Assembly (NCBI GenBank): GCA_038251315.1
Contig: JBBSBK010000066.1
Span: 1 to 20,707, forward strand
Source: JBBKXP01 sp038251315
GTDB lineage: Bacteria > Pseudomonadota > Alphaproteobacteria > Rhodobacterales > Rhodobacteraceae
Direction of reading: 5' to 3'
Length of the DNA: 20,707 nt
The notes under the pieces were generated by a model. That model was not told where the DNA came from. It did no database searches and saw nothing but the letters and a program-made list of their open reading frames with translations. Of the stretch, positions 14,764-20,707 are shown piece by piece. Within the stretch, counting starts at the first letter, position 1. Each line of letters opens with the position of its first letter. The position numbers and the translations under genes are program-made.

Positions 14764-15423
14764 ATGAACTCTCCGATTATACAGCTACTCGTGCTTGCCG
14801 GGATTGCGGTTTTCTTGATCCTGCGGCTGCGCGGTGTTCTTGGCACCCGTGAGGGATTTGAAAAGCCGCCGGTTGCTGGCGCATCAACCCGCAAGCTGGG
14901 CCGCAAGGACTTATCCGTGATCGAAGGCAGCCCCGATCCCGACATCGCCGACCACGCCGCCGACGGTTCCGAAACCGCGCAGGCCTTGGCGGCGATGAAG
15001 CGGATTGACCCCGCTTTCAACGTCGGCGAATTTCTGCAGGGCGCGCGCGGTGCCTATGAAATGATCCTGATGGCGTTTGAACGCGGCGATCTTGCCCCGG
15101 TCAAAGCCTTTATTGCGCCCGAAGTCTACGCGGCCTTTGACAGCGTCATCGAAGCGCGTGAAAAACAGGGCGTCAAGATCGAGGCATCCTTTGTTGGTGT
15201 CTCCGATCTGGCTGTGCAGTCCGCCGAAATCGACAGCGCCACGAACGAGGCCGACGTTTCGGTCCGGTTCACTGGTGAACTGACCCGTGTCGTGCGGGAC
15301 AAGGGCGGCGATGTGACCGAAGGCAGCCCGACCGCCATTCAACGACAGAAAGACATCTGGACGTTCTCGCGCACCATGGGCAGCGAGAACCCCAACTGGC
15401 TGCTTGTCGCCACAGGCGAATGA
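14764..15423 (+). CDS. Tim44/TimA domain membrane-associated protein
   Basis: The 219-residue protein has a single N-terminal membrane segment (about 4-20, SPIIQLLVLAGIAVFLIL), a polar linker with a GTREGFEKPP motif, then a Tim44-like alpha+beta domain from about 77 to the end (IDPAFNVGEFLQGARGAYEMILMAFERGDL...). Tim44 in mitochondria tethers import motor chaperones to the translocon; in Caulobacter the related TimA is membrane-bound and its exact function is not settled. ATG 14764 follows AGAGG (14754-14758) at five bases; the frame extends upstream to 14602 but that part is antisense to fxsA. The stop overlaps mltA as ATGA. Neighbourhood with secB and envelope genes suggests a role at the inner membrane, which is inference. 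Confidence 0.9.
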   Translation: MNSPIIQLLVLAGIAVFLILRLRGVLGTREGFEKPPVAGASTRKLGRKDLSVIEGSPDPDIADHAADGSETAQALAAMKRIDPAFNVGEFLQGARGAYEMILMAFERGDLAPVKAFIAPEVYAAFDSVIEAREKQGVKIEASFVGVSDLAVQSAEIDSATNEADVSVRFTGELTRVVRDKGGDVTEGSPTAIQRQKDIWTFSRTMGSENPNWLLVATGE

Positions 15424-16325
15424 TTCGTACGGCCCTGACCTTTGCCGATCTGGCAGGTTGGGCCGATGATGACCACCGCGCAGCGCTGGGCGTGTTTCGG
15501 CAAACCTGTGTCTCCGTTCCGGGCGACTGGTCCGATCGCGGCGACGACGCCCGCGCGTTCTTTGAATCCCGATTTCTGCCGACCCTGATAACCGACGGCA
15601 CGCCGATGCTATTCACCGGCTACTACGAACCCGAACTCCCGGGCGCCCTGCAACGCGGCGGTGAATTCCAGCATCCGATCTACGCGCCGCCCCCCGATCT
15701 GGTCGCGGGCGAACCCTGGCTGACGCGACGGCAGATCGAAGAAACCGATGCCCTCGCTGGCCGCGAAATCGTCTGGCTTGCAAGCCCGGTTGATCGTTTC
15801 TTTTTGCAGGTGCAAGGGTCAGGGCGCATCACTTTGCCAGACGGACAAATGATTCGCGTCGGCTTTGCCGCCAAGAACGGCCACCCTTATACCTCGATCG
15901 GTGCCGAACTGATCCGGCGGGGCGAAATGCACCCCGACCGCGCGTCAGCCCAAGCCCTCCGCGACTGGATCGCCGCCCACCCCGAAAGCAAGCAGGCCCT
16001 GCTGTGGACCAACCCCAGCTACGTTTTCTTTCGCGAAATCATCGACGTCGCCGCCACTGACGGCCCCATCGGCACATCGGGAAAATCCATCACGCCGCTG
16101 CGCTCTATCGCTGTCGATCCCGGCTTCACCCCCCTTGGCCTGCCTGTGTGGATCGAAAAATCGGGCGAGGCGCCGTTGAACCGCCTGATGGTCGCCCAAG
16201 ACACCGGATCGGCGATCAAGGGCGCACAGCGGGCCGACATCTTCTATGGCACCGGGCCGGTCGCAGGCGACATCGCAGGCCAAACCAAGTCGACAGGCCG
16301 CATGATCGCCCTTTTCCCGAAATGA
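15420..16325 (+). CDS. mltA: Membrane-bound lytic murein transglycosylase A (MltA)
   Basis: MltA cleaves the peptidoglycan glycan chain with formation of 1,6-anhydro-muramic acid. The 301-residue protein contains the MltA core GTPMLFTGYYEPELPG (60-75), FFLQVQGSGRITLPDG (127-142), KNGHPYTSIG (152-161), and a C-terminal 3D domain AVDPGFTPLGLPVWIE (231-246) with MVAQDTGSAIKGAQRADIFYG (257-277), where Asp261 matches the catalytic aspartate region. The enzyme must reach the periplasm, yet residues 1-25 (MIRTALTFADLAGWADDD) look like the mature start and show neither signal peptide nor lipobox. The ATGA overlap with the previous gene fixes this start fairly well. It is coupled to smr downstream. 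Confidence 0.93.
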   Translation: MIRTALTFADLAGWADDDHRAALGVFRQTCVSVPGDWSDRGDDARAFFESRFLPTLITDGTPMLFTGYYEPELPGALQRGGEFQHPIYAPPPDLVAGEPWLTRRQIEETDALAGREIVWLASPVDRFFLQVQGSGRITLPDGQMIRVGFAAKNGHPYTSIGAELIRRGEMHPDRASAQALRDWIAAHPESKQALLWTNPSYVFFREIIDVAATDGPIGTSGKSITPLRSIAVDPGFTPLGLPVWIEKSGEAPLNRLMVAQDTGSAIKGAQRADIFYGTGPVAGDIAGQTKSTGRMIALFPK

Positions 16326-16849
16326 GACGCCCCCGCCATTTGTCACCCGAAGAACGCGCCCTGTGGGATCTTGTTGCCCGGCGCACCAAACCGATCGTGC
16401 CCGTTCCGCACCCGTTAGTCACCCAACCCGCCAAACCGCAGCCGCCCCGCACGACGATGCCCGAGCCGATCCCGGTTTTCCGAATCGGGCAAAACCCCAG
16501 ACCCGTGCTGCCGCCAAGCCAAACTGCTGCGTTAAACATGGACGCCAAATCGTTCGGCAAGCTTAAGCGCGGCAAACTGGTCCCCGAAGGACGCATCGAT
16601 TTGCACGGCATGACGTTGGCGCAGGCGCATCCGACCCTGATCGGTTTCATACTTTCGGCTCATGCAGCGGGCAAACGGCTGGTGCTGGTTATCACCGGCA
16701 AGGGGCGCGGTAACGACGGCATCCTGCGCCATCAGGTGCCGCAATGGCTGACGATGTCCCCGCTTGACCCCGCCGTCCTGCAAATCGCTCCGGCGCATCT
16801 GCGGCACGGCGGGCATGGCGCGCTGTATGTCTATCTGCGGCGGCGATAG
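16322..16849 (+). CDS. Smr domain protein
   Basis: The 175-residue protein has a basic, proline-rich N-terminal half (residues 1-75, with RTKPIVPVPHPL) and a C-terminal Smr domain at about 88-175. Its hallmarks are DLHGMT (93-98), LVLVITGKGRGNDGILRHQVPQWL (120-143) and RHGGHGALYVYLRRR (161-175). Smr domains are nucleic-acid-binding and in some proteins act as endonucleases; recent work links Smr proteins to cleavage of mRNA at collided ribosomes in other bacteria. The role of the short alphaproteobacterial form is not established. ATG 16322 overlaps the mltA stop as ATGA; the longer frame from 16148 lies wholly within mltA. The last 19 bases overlap the convergent MFS gene. Confidence 0.92.
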   Translation: MRRPRHLSPEERALWDLVARRTKPIVPVPHPLVTQPAKPQPPRTTMPEPIPVFRIGQNPRPVLPPSQTAALNMDAKSFGKLKRGKLVPEGRIDLHGMTLAQAHPTLIGFILSAHAAGKRLVLVITGKGRGNDGILRHQVPQWLTMSPLDPAVLQIAPAHLRHGGHGALYVYLRRR

Positions 16850-18042
16850 CGCAGCACGCCGATGGTCGCGCTAACCCCCGCGACCACGAAATATCCCGCA
16901 TAGCCGATCATCTGCACCGGAAAATCGACGCCCGCATCAATCAGCACGCCCGACAGACCGGGGCCGATGGCCGACCCGAACACCATGACCGCCACAGCGA
17001 CCGATTTGATCGCACCCAGATGCAATGTCCCGTAAAACTCGGCCCAGAACGCCCCCGGCAACGTCGCCTGCATCCCCGTTCCCAAGGCAAAGACGACCAA
17101 CCCGACCGCCGCCATGCCGATGGACGGAAAGCTGCCGATGATGATGAACGAAATGACGTAGGGCACCATATAGATCGGCACAATCCGCCACGACCCGAAC
17201 CTGTCGATCGCGGCCCCGGCAGCAAATGTCGCGGCGACCGACACAATTGTGAAAAGCGGATACAGCGCCACGAATTGCCCCAGGGTCCAGCCCTTGACCG
17301 TCGCCAGATGCACCTGTTGAAAGAACAACGCGGTGCCCCACGCGGGCGGCCCGATCAGCGCGGGCATCATCAGCCAGAACAGCGGATGGCGCACCGCCTG
17401 CCCGCGCGTCCAGTGCCTGTCGTCCATCCCCAGTGCCACGAAATCCGATGCCATCGACCGGGGCGATCTTTCCTGTCGCAACAACATGGTAAACGCCGGG
17501 ATCGACAGTAAAACCAGCCCCGTCGCGATCACCCAAAGCAGCCGCCAGTCATACCGCGCCAGCAGAGCGACGAACAGGATCGGCAACACCGCCTGCCCGA
17601 TGTTGAACCCCATCGACGCCACGGACAACGCCCGCCCCCGCGCCGCAACGAACCACCGCGCCATTGCGACAATCGCCAGCGTGCTCATCATCCCTTGCCC
17701 AAAGAACCGCAGTGCAAAGATCACGCCGACCAACAATACCGCTCCCGGCACCACCGCCATCGCAAGGCACGCCAATGCCAGCCCAACCGCAACGATCACG
17801 CTCAGCCCCCGGACCCGGAACCGGTCGGTCAACACCCCCGCCTGCACCATCACAATTGCCGAAAGGGTCGTGCCAAGGGTATAAACCGCACCCCACTGCC
17901 CATTGGTCAGCCCGAAATCGCGCATGATATCGGCCGCAAAGATCGAGATGAAATAGGTCTGCCCATAGGACGAGGTGAACGACAACAACACCCCGGCCAG
18001 CAGGAACATCCGGTTGTCGATCAAAAAGCGCAGGAACCCCAT
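16831..18042 (-). CDS. MFS transporter (substrate unknown)
   Basis: The 403-residue protein has about 12 hydrophobic segments in two halves, the usual major facilitator pattern, with GVLTDRFRVRGLSVIV between the second and third segments resembling the MFS loop motif G-x3-D-R-x-G-R. A central polar loop (RQERSPRSMASDFVALGMDDRHWTRG) divides the halves. Sequence such as FISIFAADIMRDFGLTNGQWGAVYTLGTTLSA resembles the oxalate/formate or monocarboxylate-type families, but I cannot name the substrate. It follows hslU with a 40-base gap and lacks a clear ribosome site before ATG 18042, so it may be the tail of the hslV-hslU operon. Its end overlaps smr by 19 bases. Confidence 0.85.
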   Translation of the reverse strand: MGFLRFLIDNRMFLLAGVLLSFTSSYGQTYFISIFAADIMRDFGLTNGQWGAVYTLGTTLSAIVMVQAGVLTDRFRVRGLSVIVAVGLALACLAMAVVPGAVLLVGVIFALRFFGQGMMSTLAIVAMARWFVAARGRALSVASMGFNIGQAVLPILFVALLARYDWRLLWVIATGLVLLSIPAFTMLLRQERSPRSMASDFVALGMDDRHWTRGQAVRHPLFWLMMPALIGPPAWGTALFFQQVHLATVKGWTLGQFVALYPLFTIVSVAATFAAGAAIDRFGSWRIVPIYMVPYVISFIIIGSFPSIGMAAVGLVVFALGTGMQATLPGAFWAEFYGTLHLGAIKSVAVAVMVFGSAIGPGLSGVLIDAGVDFPVQMIGYAGYFVVAGVSATIGVLRYRRRR

Positions 18043-18082
18043 GCGCGATTGCTGTCAGGTCGGTGTGGGAATGGAAAGACCC

Positions 18083-19390
18083 CTATAGCACATACCGGCT
18101 CAGGTCCGTCGACCGGGCCAATTCACCCAGATGCGTTTCGACGAATGCCGCGTCCACCGTCACATCCTCGCCACCGCGATCCGGGGCGGTGAACGATAAA
18201 TCTTCGAACACCCGCTCCATCACCGTATACAGCCGCCGGGCGCCTATATTTTCGATGGCGGTATTCACCTCGGCGGCAATTTTCGCCAGCGCGGCGATTC
18301 CGTCCTCGGTAAACACCACCTTCACGTCCTCGGTCCCCATCAAGGCGGTGTATTGCAGGGTCAACGCGTTGTCCGTCTCGGTCAGGATGCGCACAAAATC
18401 GGCCTCGGTCAGGGCGCGCAGTTCAACCCGGATCGGCAACCGTCCCTGCAATTCGGGCAGCAGGTCGGACGGTTTGGCGATGTGGAATGCCCCCGACGCG
18501 ATGAACAGAATATGATCGGTCTTGACCGGGCCATGCTTGGTCGAAACGTTCGTGCCTTCGATCAAGGGCAGCAGATCACGCTGCACCCCTTCACGCGACA
18601 CATCCGCGCCACGCGCGTCCGACCGCGCGCAGACCTTATCGATTTCGTCCAAAAACACGATGCCGTTCTGTTCGACCGCCTCGAGCGCTGCCTTGGTCAC
18701 GGTTTCATCGTCCAGCAGCTTGTCGGCCTCGTCCGAAATCAAGGCGGCATAGCTGTCGGCGACGGTCATCCGTTTCTTGACCTTGCGCCCCCCGGCCATC
18801 TTGCCGAAGAGGTCGCCCAAATTCATCATCCCCGGCATACCCCCCGGCTGACCGGGGATTTCAAAACCGCCCAGCGGATTCGATGTATCGGCGAGTTCAA
18901 GCTCGATCATCGTATTGTCCAACTCGCCGGTTTTCAGCTTCTTGCGAAACATCTCGCGGGTGCCTTCGCGGGCATCTGCCCCGGCGATGGCGGAAATCAC
19001 CCGCTCCTCGGCAGCCTGTTGCGCCCGCGCCTTGACGTCCTCGCGCATCTGCTCGCGGGTGTCGTGGATCGCGATATCGACCAGATCGCGGATGATCTGT
19101 TCGACGTCGCGGCCGACATATCCGACCTCGGTAAACTTGGTCGCCTCGACCTTTATGAACGGGGCGCGGGCAAGTTTGGCCAGACGGCGCGAAATCTCGG
19201 TCTTGCCCACGCCGGTCGGCCCGATCATCAGGATGTTCTTGGGAAAGACCTCGTCGCGCAGATCGGCCCCCAGTTTTGCCCGCCGCCACCGGCTGCGCAG
19301 CGCCACGGCAACGGCGCGTTTGGCGTCGCTTTGGCCGATGATGTAGCGGTCCAGTTCGGACACGATCTCGCGCGGGGTCAGGTCGGTCAT
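18083..19390 (-). CDS. hslU: ATP-dependent protease ATPase subunit HslU
   Basis: HslU (ClpY) is the AAA+ unfoldase that feeds proteins into the HslV peptidase. From ATG 19390 the protein has 435 residues, the family length, starting MTDLTPREIVSELDRYIIGQ. Walker A GPTGVGKT is at 57-64, the pore motif GYVGRD at 90-95, a glycine/methionine-rich I-domain region around 172-205, Walker B VFLDEID at 245-251, and the C-terminus LSRYVL that docks into HslV. The frame continues upstream to 19510, but that extension is cysteine-rich and overlaps the next gene antiparallel to nothing conserved, so I reject it. AAAGG lies seven bases before the ATG. The gene is separated from hslV by a membrane protein gene. 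Confidence 0.96.
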   Translation of the reverse strand: MTDLTPREIVSELDRYIIGQSDAKRAVAVALRSRWRRAKLGADLRDEVFPKNILMIGPTGVGKTEISRRLAKLARAPFIKVEATKFTEVGYVGRDVEQIIRDLVDIAIHDTREQMREDVKARAQQAAEERVISAIAGADAREGTREMFRKKLKTGELDNTMIELELADTSNPLGGFEIPGQPGGMPGMMNLGDLFGKMAGGRKVKKRMTVADSYAALISDEADKLLDDETVTKAALEAVEQNGIVFLDEIDKVCARSDARGADVSREGVQRDLLPLIEGTNVSTKHGPVKTDHILFIASGAFHIAKPSDLLPELQGRLPIRVELRALTEADFVRILTETDNALTLQYTALMGTEDVKVVFTEDGIAALAKIAAEVNTAIENIGARRLYTVMERVFEDLSFTAPDRGGEDVTVDAAFVETHLGELARSTDLSRYVL

Positions 19391-19400
19391 GGCGGGCCTT

Positions 19401-20465
19401 TCAGACGGAAGGGGGCAGGCGGTGCAGTGGCAAAACGCCGCCCAGCAACCGCAACAAACGGGCGCGGATCTTTTCCCAGAACGCGCCCAGCAACAGCAAG
19501 GTGATACCAAGGATCAACACGGTCATCGCCGCACCATCATAGCCGAAGATGGTGGTCGACAGGGTCACGATATACCCGACCCCGGCAATCAGGAACGACC
19601 GCCGGTCGATGATCATGGCGACGACAGCGATCATCGCCAGAAAGGCGATAAGCCACGCATCGGTACCGCCGTTATCGCGTTCAAGCAGCGACAGGGCGAC
19701 GGTATTGACCAACGCAGGCGCGGCCACCAGATGCAGCCAGAACCCGTTGGCCGACCGGCGCGTGACCCGGTGCGGATCGGACATGTCGAACGCCATCGCC
19801 ACGGCGAACACCAGCAGACCCAGCACCAGCGTGATCCACGCAAACGGTCCGCCCGCCGACAGCAGGAACAGGTCGGTCATGCTGTCTGGCGTCCCGCTTT
19901 GGTTAGCTGCAATCAGCATGGCGACGACGAACAGCCCGACTGCGATCATCGCCATCGCAAACGGCACGCGAAACCGCCACCAGAATCCGACCAGCGCCAA
20001 CGTACCCAGCATGAACGGCCAAGGCAGGCTGCTAAAATCGTCCTGCGCCAGCATGAACGGCTGCGCGAAATAGGCCGCGAACGTGAACGCCGCGTTCAAT
20101 GCGAACAGCACCGACAGGGCGATAGCCGGGGCGACCATGCGGCGGCGGCGGATGAAGTATTCGCTCAGCAACCACAAAACGCCCGCGCCAATCAGCCCGA
20201 ACATCAGCGCTGACCGTTTCAGATCGACGATGGAATCGCCCAAGGACAGCGCCGCAACGCCCGACCATCCCATCGCCAGAATGACCAACCCGACGACGAT
20301 GAAAATCTCGCTGAACCCTTTGAACAGCTCAAACGGTTCGTCCCCGGCGGCAAGGTTTTCACGCGCCCCCCGTCGACTGTCCGCCAGAGCCGCCAGATGC
20401 GCCGCCTGCCGTTCGGTGACGATCCCGGCAGCAACAGCAGCGCGAAGATCGTCGCGTTCGATCAT
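19401..20465 (-). CDS. Multi-pass membrane protein, DUF2157-like
   Basis: The 354-residue protein has a soluble N-terminal segment (MIERDDLRAAVAAGIVTERQAAHLAALAD...), which resembles the DUF2157 start where a short helical motif of the type LxxxVxxGxITxxQ precedes the membrane region, followed by about ten hydrophobic segments from residue 50 to 335. An RRRR/RRSFL type of basic loop recurs between segments. No catalytic motif is visible and function is unknown. Its ATG overlaps the hslV stop as ATGA (20462-20465), and it ends 10 bases before hslU, so it is cotranscribed with both subunits of the HslUV protease. The link to proteolysis is by position only. Confidence 0.8.
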   Translation of the reverse strand: MIERDDLRAAVAAGIVTERQAAHLAALADSRRGARENLAAGDEPFELFKGFSEIFIVVGLVILAMGWSGVAALSLGDSIVDLKRSALMFGLIGAGVLWLLSEYFIRRRRMVAPAIALSVLFALNAAFTFAAYFAQPFMLAQDDFSSLPWPFMLGTLALVGFWWRFRVPFAMAMIAVGLFVVAMLIAANQSGTPDSMTDLFLLSAGGPFAWITLVLGLLVFAVAMAFDMSDPHRVTRRSANGFWLHLVAAPALVNTVALSLLERDNGGTDAWLIAFLAMIAVVAMIIDRRSFLIAGVGYIVTLSTTIFGYDGAAMTVLILGITLLLLGAFWEKIRARLLRLLGGVLPLHRLPPSV

Positions 20466-20707
20466 GCCTTGATCGCTTCGACCGTCAGGTTGCCGTTGGT
20501 GTAAACGCAGATATCCGCCGCGATGGCCATTGCCTTGCGGGCGATGTCTTCGGCTGACAGGTCAAAATCCATCAGCGCCCGCCCCGCAGCCAACGCATAA
20601 TTGCCACCCGACCCGATCGCAGTCACGTCATGTTCAGGCTCCAGCACATCGCCCGCACCCGTGATGACCAGCAGTTCCTTGCCGTCCGACACGATCAACA
20701 TCGCCTC
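20462..20707 (-). CDS. hslV: ATP-dependent protease subunit HslV (C-terminal part, cut by window edge)
   Basis: HslV (ClpQ) is the threonine peptidase of the HslUV complex. Only the last 81 codons lie in the window; the catalytic N-terminal threonine is outside. The visible part EAMLIVSDGKELLVITGAGDVLEPEHDV... with AIGSGGNYALAAGRALMD and AICVYTNGNLTVEAI-type ending (read as ADICVYTNGNLTVEAIKA) is unmistakably the HslV C-terminus. The frame is open to the window edge, continuing two codons beyond the first visible Met at 20701. The stop overlaps the start of the DUF2157-like gene by four bases. Confidence 0.93.
   Translation of the reverse strand, partial: EAMLIVSDGKELLVITGAGDVLEPEHDVTAIGSGGNYALAAGRALMDFDLSAEDIARKAMAIAADICVYTNGNLTVEAIKA

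Noticed and set aside
18353..19504. 383-codon plus-strand frame opposite hslU
   Set aside because: Same reason: complement of a confidently identified gene, with low-complexity Arg/Gln/Gly/His-rich translation.

Overview
This window is a gene-dense stretch of an alphaproteobacterial main chromosome, most probably from the Rhodobacterales. The support is the order hrcA-rph-rdgB-hemW / parB-parA-rsmG-mnmG-mnmE-rho-hemJ / maf-aroE-coaE-dnaQ-secB-fxsA-Tim44-mltA-smr / hslU-hslV, which I know as the replication-origin neighbourhood in Caulobacter and Rhodobacterales. Roughly 60% GC and ATGA gene overlaps fit this. No insertion sequence, prophage, CRISPR array, tRNA or rRNA was seen. The placement rests on remembered synteny and motifs, not on a search.

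Layout. 1-605: start of hrcA (minus strand, cut by the window edge), with a good sigma-70-type promoter at 630-657. 720-3185: plus-strand run rph, rdgB, hemW. 3182-10525: one long minus-strand block, read from the right as hemJ, rho, mnmE, mnmG, rsmG, parA, parB. Two perfect copies of the ParB-binding site parS (TGTTTCACGTGAAACA) lie inside this block, one over the start of mnmG and one inside rsmG. 10526-10921: the only long gene-free stretch. It holds two AT-rich tracts, a perfect DnaA box touching the maf start codon, several 7/9 DnaA-box-like sites and three GANTC sites; I read it as the chromosome origin, oriC. 10922-13626: maf, aroE, coaE, dnaQ, overlapping end to start on the plus strand. 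13619-14657: secB and fxsA on the minus strand. 14764-16849: a Tim44-domain protein, mltA and smr on the plus strand. 16831-20707: an MFS transporter, hslU, a multi-pass membrane protein of DUF2157 type, and the end of hslV on the minus strand.

How the parts work together. The centre is the replication and segregation hub: oriC with DnaA sites, parS sites 3-5 kb away, and parA/parB further along the same block. Around it are housekeeping genes for tRNA modification (mnmE, mnmG), 16S rRNA methylation (rsmG), transcription termination (rho), heme (hemJ, hemW), nucleotide clean-up (rdgB, maf), shikimate and CoA synthesis (aroE, coaE), replication proofreading (dnaQ), secretion (secB), cell wall (mltA) and protein quality control (hrcA, hslUV).

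No wholly new system is evident. The most interesting material is regulatory and architectural: parS sites used as coding sequence and possibly as a start codon, a DnaA box abutting maf, an origin lacking the hemE and ppsR/DUF299 genes that flank it in Caulobacter, a structured rho leader behind its own promoter, convergent genes that overlap at their stops, and a membrane protein gene wedged between hslV and hslU.
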